Assembly: GCF_038397715.1 (NCBI RefSeq)
Contig: NZ_CP151633.1
Coordinates: forward strand, 62,001-126,000
Length of the DNA stretch: 64,000 nucleotides
DNA from: Microbacterium sp. LWO14-1.2
Lineage (GTDB): Bacteria > Actinomycetota > Actinomycetes > Actinomycetales > Microbacteriaceae
Direction: 5' to 3'
Shown piece after piece: positions 1 through 7,401 of the stretch. The notes below the pieces were generated by a model, which saw nothing but the letters and a program-made list of their open reading frames with translations, was not told where the DNA came from and searched no databases. Each line of letters begins with the position of its first letter. Positions within the stretch are counted from its first letter, which is position 1. Made by a program: the position numbers and the translations under genes.

Positions 1-1591
1 GGCTGTTCAGCAGCTGCCGCTGCTCCTTGAGCGTGCGATGGAGGGGTGCGGGGAGCGTGGTCGTCTCGGTGGGCCCGGCCGCCGCCTCGCGCGCTTCACG
101 GAGCCGGGACTGCCGCGCCTGACGCTGCATCAGGAGTTCATGCACGTGCTCGGGCTCGAGGAGCCCGGGGAACCCGATGAACTCCTCCTCCTCCGGGGTG
201 CCCGGTTCGGCCAGCTGACCGAACTCCTGGCCCTCGAACACGAGCCGATCGAAGTGCGCGATCGACGACAGCGCCTGATAGCTGAACTCCTGGGTCAGCG
301 CGTCCGACGCGTCGTCCTCCCGGTTCGCGCTGTCGAGCAGTGAGTCCTCGAGTCCGTCGTCGTCTTTCGACTGTCGATCGAGCGCGTGGTCGCGCTGCTT
401 GTCCATCTCGTTCGCCAGTCCCATGAGGACGGGAACCTGCGGAAGGAAGACGCTCGCCGCCTCGCCCCGTCGGCGGGCGCGCACGAAGCGCCCGATGGCC
501 TGCGCGAAGAACAGCGGCGTCGACGACGACGTGGCGTAGACCCCGACCGCGAGGCGCGGCACGTCGACACCCTCCGACACCATGCGCACCGCGACCATCC
601 AGCGATCGTCGCTCGCACTGAACTTCTCGATCCGCTCGGAGGCCGTCGCATCGTCGGAGAGCACGATCGTCGGCTGCTGGCGCGTGATGCTGTGGAGGAT
701 CTTGGCGTAGGCCCGCGCCACGGTCTGGTCTGTGGCCAGCACGAGTCCGCCGGCATCGGGGATGTGGTGGCGGATCTCGGTGAGGCGACGATCAGCGGCG
801 GAGAGCACCGCCGGCATCCACTCGCCCTCCGGATCGAGAGCGGTACGCCAGGCCTGGGACGTGACGTCCTTCGTATTGTCCTGCCCGAGGTGCGTCTCGA
901 GCTCGTCGCCCGAGCTCGTGCGCCACCGCATCTTGCCCGCGTACATGTGGAAGAGCACCGGCCGCACGACGCCGTCGGCGAGGGCTCGTCCGTAGCCGTA
1001 GTTGTAGTCGGTCCGCGAGATCCGCGCCCCGGACTCGTCCGGGTGGTACTCGACGAACGGGATGGGCGCGGTGTCGCTGCGGAACGGGGTTCCGGAGAGG
1101 AGCAGGCGCCTCTTGGCCGGTCCGTACGCGTCGCGGATGGCGTCGCCCCAGCTCAGCGCGTCACCGCCATGGTGCACCTCGTCGAGGATCACGAGCGTGT
1201 TCGCGTCTTCGGTGAGGTGACGGTGCACCGACGACTTCGCCGCCACCTGCGCGTAGGTCACGACAGCGCCGTGATAGTGGCGCGCCGGCGCCCAGTGACT
1301 GTTCTTGAACTGGGGATCGAGCCGGATGTGCACGCGAGCCGCGGCATCTGCCCACTGGGTCTTCAGATGCTCGGTCGGAGCGACGACGATGATCCGGTTC
1401 ACCTCGCCGCTGCGCATGAGCTCGACGGCGAGGGTGAGGGCGAACGTGGTCTTGCCTGCCCCGGGTGTCGCGGCGACGAGGAAGTCGCGCTGATCCGCCT
1501 CGAAGTACTGCTCGAGAGCCTCCTGCTGCCAGGCACGCAGCTTGTTGGCGGTTCCCCACGGGGCGCGCTGGGGAAAGGACGGAGAAAGCAT
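1..1591 (-). CDS. SF2 DEAD/DEAH-box helicase (3' end missing)
   Basis: The first 530 codons of a superfamily 2 helicase are visible; the gene runs off the left edge, so no stop is seen. The ATG at 1591 opens MLSPSFPQRAPWG. Walker A (ATPGAGKTT) lies at about residues 41-49, motif Ia (VVAPTEHLKTQW) at about 69-80, and motif II reads DEVHHGG at about 137-143, followed by motif III (LLSGTPFRSD) and a motif VI-like FAQAIGRFVRARR. The DEVH form with HGG after it is typical of a widespread actinobacterial helicase of roughly 550-600 aa, so little should be missing. It is probably an ATP-driven nucleic acid translocase in repair or recombination; the substrate cannot be told from sequence. The next gene, at 1717, is divergent. 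Confidence 0.88.
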   Translation of the reverse strand, partial: MLSPSFPQRAPWGTANKLRAWQQEALEQYFEADQRDFLVAATPGAGKTTFALTLAVELMRSGEVNRIIVVAPTEHLKTQWADAAARVHIRLDPQFKNSHWAPARHYHGAVVTYAQVAAKSSVHRHLTEDANTLVILDEVHHGGDALSWGDAIRDAYGPAKRRLLLSGTPFRSDTAPIPFVEYHPDESGARISRTDYNYGYGRALADGVVRPVLFHMYAGKMRWRTSSGDELETHLGQDNTKDVTSQAWRTALDPEGEWMPAVLSAADRRLTEIRHHIPDAGGLVLATDQTVARAYAKILHSITRQQPTIVLSDDATASERIEKFSASDDRWMVAVRMVSEGVDVPRLAVGVYATSSSTPLFFAQAIGRFVRARRRGEAASVFLPQVPVLMGLANEMDKQRDHALDRQSKDDDGLEDSLLDSANREDDASDALTQEFSYQALSSIAHFDRLVFEGQEFGQLAEPGTPEEEEFIGFPGLLEPEHVHELLMQRQARQSRLREAREAAAGPTETTTLPAPLHRTLKEQRQLLNS

Positions 1592-1655
1592 CGAGACAAC
1601 GATAATCGCTGCCGCCGACACCGGATCGCACCGGCGCGGATGCCGACCGGCGGAG

Positions 1656-1661
1656 TAGGCT
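1656..1661 (+). promoter_or_regulatory. candidate -10 element for the SGNH hydrolase gene
   Basis: TAGGCT sits 55 nt upstream of the ATG at 1717. It matches the TANNNT -10 form seen before many genes here. Unlike most of those it would leave a leader of about 50 nt, which contains a good ribosome binding site (GAAGGAGAG). Confidence 0.4.
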
Positions 1662-1716
1662 CGGTCACTGCGCCGCCGCCATCGATGCGCGGCGCACGTT
1701 CGCGAAGGAGAGCTGG

Positions 1717-2547
1717 ATGACCGACCAGGATTCGACTCGGACCCCGTACGTGGCCAACGACACGCCCCACCCGTGGCGCCGTTTCGTGGCCGTGGGCGAC
1801 TCGTTCACCGAGGGCATCGGCGACCCCGATCCCGCCGTACCCGGTGGACACCGCGGCTGGGCGGACCGCGTGGCCGAAGTGCTGGCGCAGGACGTCGACG
1901 ACTTCGCCTATGCGAACCTCGCCGTGCGCGGCAAGCTCATCGCGCAGATCGTGGAGGACCAGATCGAACCGGCCGTCGAGCTGCGCCCCGACCTCGTCTC
2001 GATCTGCGCGGGCGGCAACGACGTGATCCGTCCCGGGACCGATCCCGACGCGATCGCCGCGCAGCTGGAGGACGCCGTCGCCCGCCTCGCGTCGACCGGC
2101 GCGGCGGTGCTGCTGTTCACCGGCATCGACACGGGCTTCACGCCGGTGTTCCGTCCCTTCCGAGGGAAGGTCGCGATCTACAACGAGAACGTGCGGGCGA
2201 TCGCCGATCGCCACGACTGCATCGTCGCGGATCAGTGGGCGCTGAAGGTCGTGCAGGACATGCGGTTCTTCGACGACGACCGCCTGCACTACAACGCCCT
2301 CGGCCACCACGAGGTCGCGCGCATGGTGCTGCGCGCCCTCAACGTGCCCAACGACCTCGAAGCGATGCAGCCGGAACCCCTGCCGGTCCGCACCTGGCGC
2401 GAGGCGCGCGCCGAGGACCTCGGGTGGGCCCGCGAGCACCTCGTCCCGTGGGTGCTGCGCCGTCTGCGTCACCAGTCCTCCGGTGACCATGTGGCGGCGA
2501 AGCGCCCCGACGCGGCGCCGTTCCTCCGACTGCCCGAGAACCGCTGA
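1717..2547 (+). CDS. SGNH/GDSL-family hydrolase
   Basis: A 276-aa serine esterase/lipase-type hydrolase. Block I is GDSF (nucleophile Ser29), block III is GGND at 99-102, and the DxxH of block V is D187-H190 in DDDRLHYN, so all catalytic elements are present. There is no signal peptide, so it is probably cytoplasmic. The ATG at 1717 is preceded by GAAGGAGAG at a normal spacing. Family members remove acyl or acetyl groups from lipids, sugars or small esters; the substrate here is unknown. It stands alone, divergent from the helicase and convergent with the methyltransferase gene. The short region after it holds degenerate 20-bp repeats. Confidence 0.88.
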   Translation: MTDQDSTRTPYVANDTPHPWRRFVAVGDSFTEGIGDPDPAVPGGHRGWADRVAEVLAQDVDDFAYANLAVRGKLIAQIVEDQIEPAVELRPDLVSICAGGNDVIRPGTDPDAIAAQLEDAVARLASTGAAVLLFTGIDTGFTPVFRPFRGKVAIYNENVRAIADRHDCIVADQWALKVVQDMRFFDDDRLHYNALGHHEVARMVLRALNVPNDLEAMQPEPLPVRTWREARAEDLGWAREHLVPWVLRRLRHQSSGDHVAAKRPDAAPFLRLPENR

Positions 2548-2628
2548 CCCAGACCCCCGGGGAGGATCAGCACCCGGACGGAGCGTCAGTGCCCCGGGCG
2601 GAGGCTCAGTCCCCCGGGCGGGCGTCAG
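2548..2628. repeat. degenerate ~20-bp tandem repeat between convergent genes
   Basis: The word TCAG recurs at 2567, 2586, 2606 and 2625 (steps 19, 20, 19). Between occurrences lie similar blocks of the form CCCCGGGCGG, and a weaker copy precedes the first. The last copy contains the stop codon of the methyltransferase gene on the minus strand. The purines and pyrimidines align well enough to suggest a decayed minisatellite rather than a hairpin terminator. Confidence 0.5.
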
Positions 2629-3428
2629 TGATCGCCGAGTGCCCAGAGAGCGACGGCGGCTGCCGAGGCGACGTTGAGCGAGTCCACTCCCCCGCTCATG
2701 GGGATCGTCACGACGTGGTCGGCCAGCGAGAGAGCCTCCGCAGACAGCCCGTCCCCCTCGGACCCCATCATCAGCGCGACGCGCTCGGGGCGCTCGCGAA
2801 CGAACTCGCGCAGGGGGACCGCCCGGTCGTCGAGCGCCAGCGCGGCCGTCGCGATCTCCGCGTCGTGGAGCGCCTCGATCGCGCCCGTCCAGTCGGGCAT
2901 GCGCGTCCACGGCACCTGAAACACGGTGCCCATGCTGACCCGCACGCTGCGCCGGTAGAGCGGGTCAGCGCAGCCGGGCGACACGAGCACGGCGTCCGCT
3001 CCCAGCCCGGCCGCCGCCCGGAACGCGGCGCCGATGTTCGCGTGGTCGCCGATGTCGGCGAGGATGAGGACCAGCCGAGCATCCGCCACGACCGAGGCGA
3101 CGCTCGGCAGCTCGGGGCGGTGCATGGAGGCGAGGGCGCCGCGGTGGACGGCGAACCCCGCGACCGCTTCGGCGACGGTATCGGGGACCACGTAGACCGG
3201 GACGTCGAGACCCTGCATCGTCGAGCGGATGCCGTCGACCCACCGCCGCTGCACCATCACGGAGCGGGGCCGGTGCCCGGCGGCGACGGCGCGCTCGATC
3301 ACCTTGGCCGACTCCGCGATGTACAGGCCGCCCGTGGGCTCAGAGATCCGACGCAGCGCCGTGTCCGTGAGGCCGCGGTAGTCGTCGAGGCGGGGGTCGT
3401 CGGCATCCGTGAGTTCCAGCAGTTCCAC
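2625..3428 (-). CDS. TrmH/SpoU-family RNA 2'-O-methyltransferase
   Basis: A SPOUT-class methyltransferase that transfers a methyl group from S-adenosylmethionine to a ribose 2'-OH of tRNA or rRNA. Visible landmarks are the N-terminal substrate-binding part (about residues 1-110), the motif-1 region LILADIGDHANIGAAFRAAAGLG with the catalytic N/R, and the C-terminal knot with ALMMGSEGDGLS and IPMSGGVDSLNVASAAAVALW. I chose the GTG at 3428 (VELLELTDADDPRL) because GGGAGA lies 8 nt upstream and family members start here; an in-frame GTG at 3467 would add 13 unconserved residues. The target nucleotide is not predictable. It is divergent from the sirtuin gene. Confidence 0.88.
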   Translation of the reverse strand: MELLELTDADDPRLDDYRGLTDTALRRISEPTGGLYIAESAKVIERAVAAGHRPRSVMVQRRWVDGIRSTMQGLDVPVYVVPDTVAEAVAGFAVHRGALASMHRPELPSVASVVADARLVLILADIGDHANIGAAFRAAAGLGADAVLVSPGCADPLYRRSVRVSMGTVFQVPWTRMPDWTGAIEALHDAEIATAALALDDRAVPLREFVRERPERVALMMGSEGDGLSAEALSLADHVVTIPMSGGVDSLNVASAAAVALWALGDH

Positions 3429-3493
3429 CGGTCCACTCTCCCACCTGCGGCCCGCTGTCGGCGTCACGCCGTAGACTCGCTGCAGGAGGTCCC

Positions 3494-4333
3494 GTGAGCG
3501 ATTCGAGTCCGGCCGAGCTGTCGGCCGTCGTCGCTCGCACCGCCGAACTCCTCGCCGGACGCCGCATCGCCCTTCTCACGGGCGCGGGCATCTCGACCGA
3601 CTCCGGCATCCCCGCCTACCGCGGCGAGGGCGCTCGCACGCGCTCCGATCCCATGACGATCCAGCGCTACCTCGGCGACGAGGCGGCACGCCGCCGCTAC
3701 TGGGTCGGCGGTCATCTGGGCTGGCGCGCGTTCGCCCGAGCGGAACCCAACCCCGGACACGTCGCGCTCGCCCAGATGGAGGCAGCCGGCCGTGTGAGCG
3801 GCGTGATCACGCAGAACGTCGACGGACTGCATCTGCGCGCCGGGAGCTCGCACGTCATCGAGGTGCACGGCACGATGCGCCGGGTGCTGTGCCTGCGCTG
3901 CGGCCAGGTCTTCGACCGTCGCGACATCGCCACGCAGATCGAGGACCGCAATCCCTGGATCACGGTGCCCGAGAACGTCAAGCTCGCTCCGGACGGCGAC
4001 GTGCTGCCGGAGAGCACCGAGGGATTCGTCGTGCCGTCGTGCACGGTCTGCGACGGGATGCTGAAGCCCGACGTCGTGTTCTTCGGCGAGTACGTCCCGC
4101 TCGACCGTTTCAAGGCGGCCGAATCGCTGCTGCGGTCGAGCGACGCGATGATCGTCGCCGGGTCGTCCCTCGTCGTGAACTCGGGCGTGCGCCTCGTCGA
4201 GCGGGCGCGCCGCCGCAGCATCCCGCTCGTCATCATCAATCGCGAACCGACGCGCGCCGACGTGTGGGCCGACGTGACCATCGCCGCCGGCACCAGCGAC
4301 GTCCTCCCCGCCCTGCAGGAGCTGCTCTCATGA
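3494..4333 (+). CDS. Sir2-family NAD-dependent protein deacylase (sirtuin)
   Basis: A 279-aa sirtuin that removes acyl groups from lysine using NAD+, giving nicotinamide and O-acyl-ADP-ribose. NAD-binding GAGIS is at 30-34, TQNVDGLH at 106-113 and the catalytic His at 125 (EVHGT). The structural zinc site is CLRC (C133, C136) plus CTVC (C183, C186). The GTG start follows AGGAGGT at a perfect spacing. A TAGACT element at about 3475 may be the promoter. The stop overlaps the start of the histidine phosphatase gene (ATGA), so the two are translationally coupled. Protein targets are unknown; regulation of acyl-CoA enzymes would fit the neighbourhood but is inference. Confidence 0.93.
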   Translation: MSDSSPAELSAVVARTAELLAGRRIALLTGAGISTDSGIPAYRGEGARTRSDPMTIQRYLGDEAARRRYWVGGHLGWRAFARAEPNPGHVALAQMEAAGRVSGVITQNVDGLHLRAGSSHVIEVHGTMRRVLCLRCGQVFDRRDIATQIEDRNPWITVPENVKLAPDGDVLPESTEGFVVPSCTVCDGMLKPDVVFFGEYVPLDRFKAAESLLRSSDAMIVAGSSLVVNSGVRLVERARRRSIPLVIINREPTRADVWADVTIAAGTSDVLPALQELLS

Positions 4334-4917
4334 CCCTCATCACTCTCGTCCGTCACGGCCAGACCGACTGGAACCTGGCCAGGCGCATCCAGGGGTCGAC
4401 CGACATCCCGCTGAATGAAACGGGGCGGGAGGATGCGCGGACCGCTGCGTGGCGTCTCACCGGCGGCGGTCACCACGCGATCTACGCCAGCCCGCTCGTG
4501 CGTGCGCGTGAGACCGCGGAGATCATCGCGGCCGAGCTCGGGCTGGACTCCCCCACGCTCGTCCCCGACATGCGGGAACGGGAGTTCGGCGACGGCGAGG
4601 GCAAGCTCGTCTCCGAGTACCTCGAGCTGTACGGCGACTGGCTCGCCCCGGTGCCGGGAGCCGAGACTCTGGAGGGCGTCGCCGACCGTGCGCTGCGCGC
4701 CCTCGACGGCATCGCCCGGGACTCGCGACGGCGGTCGGCGCCCCTGGCAGAGTCCGTGATCGTCGTCACCCACGGCGGGGTGATCCGGTCGCTGATCGAC
4801 CACGTGTCCGGTGGCACGCTCCCCCGCGTGGGCGAGGTCCTCGCGAACGGCTCTGTGCACCGCTTCGAGGCGTCGCCGGGCTCCCTGCGACTTCTCGAGT
4901 CGGCGATCCTGCTCTGA
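4330..4917 (+). CDS. histidine phosphatase family protein
   Basis: A 195-aa member of the phosphoglycerate mutase-like histidine phosphatase family. The N-terminal LVRHGQT carries the phospho-accepting His9, with Arg58 (SPLVRARET), an acidic residue in REREFG (about 82-87) and the second catalytic His148 (VTHGG). The length fits cobalamin-type or general small-molecule phosphatases rather than the 250-aa glycolytic mutase. The ATG overlaps the sirtuin stop by four bases. A hairpin just past the stop separates it from the convergent lyase gene. The substrate is unknown. Confidence 0.9.
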   Translation: MTLITLVRHGQTDWNLARRIQGSTDIPLNETGREDARTAAWRLTGGGHHAIYASPLVRARETAEIIAAELGLDSPTLVPDMREREFGDGEGKLVSEYLELYGDWLAPVPGAETLEGVADRALRALDGIARDSRRRSAPLAESVIVVTHGGVIRSLIDHVSGGTLPRVGEVLANGSVHRFEASPGSLRLLESAILL

Positions 4918-4919
4918 CC

Positions 4920-4936
4920 GGCCGCCCTCGGCGGCC
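4920..4936. terminator. short GC hairpin between convergent genes
   Basis: GGCCGCC and GGCGGCC form a 7-bp perfect stem with a 3-nt loop, three bases after the histidine phosphatase stop and before the end of the convergent lyase gene. There is no T tract, so it could serve either strand weakly. Confidence 0.5.
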
Positions 4937-4948
4937 TAACGACTCTGC

Positions 4949-5755
4949 TCAGCGCGCGCGGGCGAGGATCGACCGTGCGTGCCGCAGCACCGGCTCGTCG
5001 ATCATCCGCCCGCGGAACCGGAAGACGCCTCGCTCCGACTCCGCCGCGCTCACCACGGCACCGGCCCACTCGACCGTCTCGACGTCCGGTGCATACGCAG
5101 CCCGGATGACCGCGACCTGACTCGGGTGGATGCACGCGGTCGCAGCGAAGCCCGACGCCGCGGCATCCCGAGCCTCGGCCTCGAGTCCCGCGATGTCGTC
5201 GATGTCGATGTGCACGGCGTCGATCGCAGCTTTGCCCTGCGCGCCCGCTTCCAGGAGCACCCGCGACCGTGCGTAGCGGGCGATGTCGCGGTAGCGCCCG
5301 GCGTCGGTCCGGCTCGAGGTGCCGCCGAGCGAGGCGACGAGGTCCTCGGCCCCCCACATCATCGCGACCACGCGGGGGTGGGCGGCAATGCGATCCGCGG
5401 CCTGCACCCCGCGAGCCGTCTCGCACAGGGCGATCAGCTCGAAGCGCTCGTCGAAAGCCGACAGCGCCTCGGGGTCTTCGGTCTTCGCCACCATCACCCG
5501 ACGGAAGTCCGTCTGGTTCAGCGTCGCGAGATCCGAGACGAACTCGGCCGACTCAGGCGAGTTCACCCGTACGATCACGCGGTCGGGATCGAGGGGCGCG
5601 TCGAAGAGGTTCCCCCGCGCCGCGACCTTGGCGTCGGGCAGCACGGCGTCCTCGAGGTCGAGGATGACCGCGTCGGCCTTCCGGAGCGCGCCGTCGAAAC
5701 GCTCCGGGCGATCGGCTGGGCAGAACAGCAGGGCTGGTCCGAGCTCGAACGTCAT
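4949..5755 (-). CDS. HpcH/HpaI (CitE-like) CoA ester lyase
   Basis: A 268-aa TIM-barrel lyase related to the citrate lyase beta chain, malyl-CoA lyase and methylmalyl-CoA lyase. It begins FELGPALLFCPADRPERFDGALRKADAVILDLEDAVLP, which holds the family's DLEDAV segment, and carries a metal-site Glu in IALCETARGV and the MMWGAEDLVASLGG segment. It has no citrate lyase alpha or gamma partner, so it acts as a free-standing CoA ester lyase or thioesterase. It is the last gene of the acyl-CoA operon and its start overlaps the MaoC stop by four bases. In M. tuberculosis the syntenic CitE-like protein Rv2498c is reported, as I recall, to act on beta-methylmalyl/HMG-type CoA esters; the same use in leucine breakdown is inference. 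Confidence 0.88.
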   Translation of the reverse strand: MTFELGPALLFCPADRPERFDGALRKADAVILDLEDAVLPDAKVAARGNLFDAPLDPDRVIVRVNSPESAEFVSDLATLNQTDFRRVMVAKTEDPEALSAFDERFELIALCETARGVQAADRIAAHPRVVAMMWGAEDLVASLGGTSSRTDAGRYRDIARYARSRVLLEAGAQGKAAIDAVHIDIDDIAGLEAEARDAAASGFAATACIHPSQVAVIRAAYAPDVETVEWAGAVVSAAESERGVFRFRGRMIDEPVLRHARSILARAR

Positions 5756-6240
5756 CGGGTCTCCTCCTCCGGACGGCAGCGCACGAGCACCGACCGTGTG
5801 GCGGTCGCGACGACGACGTCGTCCTGGTTGCGACCGGTGTGGGCGATGGACACGATGCCCTGGCCGGGGCGCGAGCCCGACAGCCGCTTCTCGGAGACGA
5901 CGCTCTCGGTGTAGAGGGTGTCACCGGCGAAGAGCGGATGGGGGAACGCGATCTCACCGAACCCGAGCTGGGCCACGAGGGTTCCCTGCGTCAGCTGCGC
6001 GACGGACGACCCGACCATCGTCGACAGCGTCCACATCGAGTTCATGAGGCGCGCGTGGAAAGGCTCTCGCGCGTCGGCGAACGCCGCGTCGAGGTGCAGC
6101 GCCTGCGTGTTCATGGTGAGCGTGGTGAACAGCACGTTGTCGGCCTCGGTCGCGGTGCGCCCCGGACGATGCAGGTAGCGGGCGTCGACCTCGAACTCCT
6201 CGAAGTAGAGCCCGCGCTGAACGATGTCGTGCGTGGTCAT
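5752..6240 (-). CDS. MaoC-like hot-dog hydratase/dehydratase
   Basis: A 162-aa single hot-dog protein of the MaoC (R-hydratase) family, expected to add water to an enoyl-CoA. The core runs from residue 15 to the end. At the hydratase motif position it reads MNTQALHLD: the His is kept, but Asn stands where many R-hydratases have Asp and Gln where they have Asn, so the mechanism may be altered. It lies between the acyl-CoA dehydrogenase and the lyase. The TAGCGT at 6247-6252 ends exactly 6 nt before its ATG and could drive a leaderless internal transcript. The natural substrate in this cluster would be a 3-methylglutaconyl-CoA-type ester, by inference only. Confidence 0.85.
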   Translation of the reverse strand: MTTHDIVQRGLYFEEFEVDARYLHRPGRTATEADNVLFTTLTMNTQALHLDAAFADAREPFHARLMNSMWTLSTMVGSSVAQLTQGTLVAQLGFGEIAFPHPLFAGDTLYTESVVSEKRLSGSRPGQGIVSIAHTGRNQDDVVVATATRSVLVRCRPEEETR

Positions 6241-6246
6241 GCCGCC

Positions 6247-6252
6247 ACGCTA
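6247..6252 (-). promoter_or_regulatory. possible internal promoter whose -10 contains a stop codon
   Basis: TAGCGT on the minus strand lies 6 nt before the MaoC start, and its TAG is the stop codon of the upstream acyl-CoA dehydrogenase. The spacing equals that of the leaderless promoters elsewhere in the window, but a TAG stop produces part of this match by chance. Confidence 0.35.
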
Positions 6253-7401
6253 CCCGGCGAGCCCGAGGGCCCGCGCGATCACGAGCAGCTGCACCTCGGT
6301 CGTCCCCTCGCCGATCTCGAGGATCTTCGAGTCCCGGTAGTGCCTCGCGACGGGGAACTCGTTCATGAAGCCGTTGCCGCCGAAGATCTGCGTCGCGTCG
6401 CGCGCGTTGTCCATCGCAGCCTCCCCCGCGACGAGCTTCGCGATCGCTGCCTGCTCGGCGAACGGGCGCCCGGCGTCGCGCAGGCGAGCGGCGTGATGCC
6501 AGGCCAGCCGAGCGGTGTGCACGCGGGCGCGCATGCGGGCGAGCGTGAACTGCGCGTTCTGCCGCGTGCTGAGCGCGCTGCCGAAGATCGTGCGGCTCTT
6601 CGCGTAGTCGACGGCGGCTTCGAGGCATCCCTCCGCTGCTCCCGTCGACAGCGCGGCGATCGCGATCCGTCCCTCGTCGAGGATGCTGAGGAAGTTGCGG
6701 AAGCCGCTCCCCCGCTCGCCCACCAGATTCGTCGCCGGCACGCGGACGCCGTCGAAGGTGAGCGGATGCGTGTCGGACGCGTTCCAGCCGACCTTGTCGT
6801 ACGGGGCCTCGACGGTGAATCCGGGGGTGCCGTTGGGCACGATGATCGTCGAGATCTCCTTGCGCCCGTCGGCCTGACCGGTGACGGCGGTCACCGTGAC
6901 GAACCGGGTGATCGGCGTCCCCGAGTTCGTGATGAACTGCTTGGAGCCGTCGATCACCCACTCCTCGCCCTCGAGACGGGCCGTGGTGCGCGTGGCTCCG
7001 GCGTCGCTGCCCGCCTCGGGCTCGGTGAGGCCGAAGCCGGCGAGGGCGCGTCCGGCCAGCAGGTCGGGAAGGAGCTCCTGCTTCTGCTCCTCGGTGCCGA
7101 AGCGGAAGATCGGCATGGCGCCGAGACTCACTCCGGCTTCCAGCGTGATGGCGATCGACTGGTCGACGCGCCCGAGCGCCTCGATGGCGATGCCGAGCGC
7201 CATGTAGTCACCGCCCTGTCCGCCGTACTCCTCGGGGAACGGGAGGCCGAACAGCCCGAGGTCGCCCATCGCCGCCACGACGTCCATCGACAGGGTGTGC
7301 GTGCGGTCCGCCTCGTACGACTGGGGCGCGACGACGGTCTCGGCGAACTCCCGCACCATCGCGGCGAGCTCGCGCTCCTCCTCGGTCAGCTGATCCATCA
7401 T
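6250..7401 (-). CDS. acyl-CoA dehydrogenase, isovaleryl-CoA-type by context
   Basis: A 383-aa flavoprotein that introduces an alpha,beta double bond into an acyl-CoA and passes electrons to electron-transfer flavoprotein. The N-terminal helical domain (1-120), the beta domain (GFGLTEPEAGSDAG, WVIDGSKQFITNSG, about 125-230) and the C-terminal helical domain (TIFGSALSTRQNAQF, ATQIFGGNGFMNE) are in order. The family catalytic Glu is in EIGEGTTEVQ near residue 367. Full length for the family. It overlaps the carboxylase alpha gene by four bases (ATGA), placing it in one operon with both carboxylase subunits. That arrangement argues for isovaleryl-CoA or another branched acyl-CoA as substrate, as with FadE19 of M. 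tuberculosis. Confidence 0.93.
   Translation of the reverse strand: MMDQLTEEERELAAMVREFAETVVAPQSYEADRTHTLSMDVVAAMGDLGLFGLPFPEEYGGQGGDYMALGIAIEALGRVDQSIAITLEAGVSLGAMPIFRFGTEEQKQELLPDLLAGRALAGFGLTEPEAGSDAGATRTTARLEGEEWVIDGSKQFITNSGTPITRFVTVTAVTGQADGRKEISTIIVPNGTPGFTVEAPYDKVGWNASDTHPLTFDGVRVPATNLVGERGSGFRNFLSILDEGRIAIAALSTGAAEGCLEAAVDYAKSRTIFGSALSTRQNAQFTLARMRARVHTARLAWHHAARLRDAGRPFAEQAAIAKLVAGEAAMDNARDATQIFGGNGFMNEFPVARHYRDSKILEIGEGTTEVQLLVIARALGLAG

Noticed and set aside
386..1720. A 444-codon plus-strand frame at the left edge
   Set aside because: Opposite strand of the SF2 helicase, whose motifs are intact on the minus strand.
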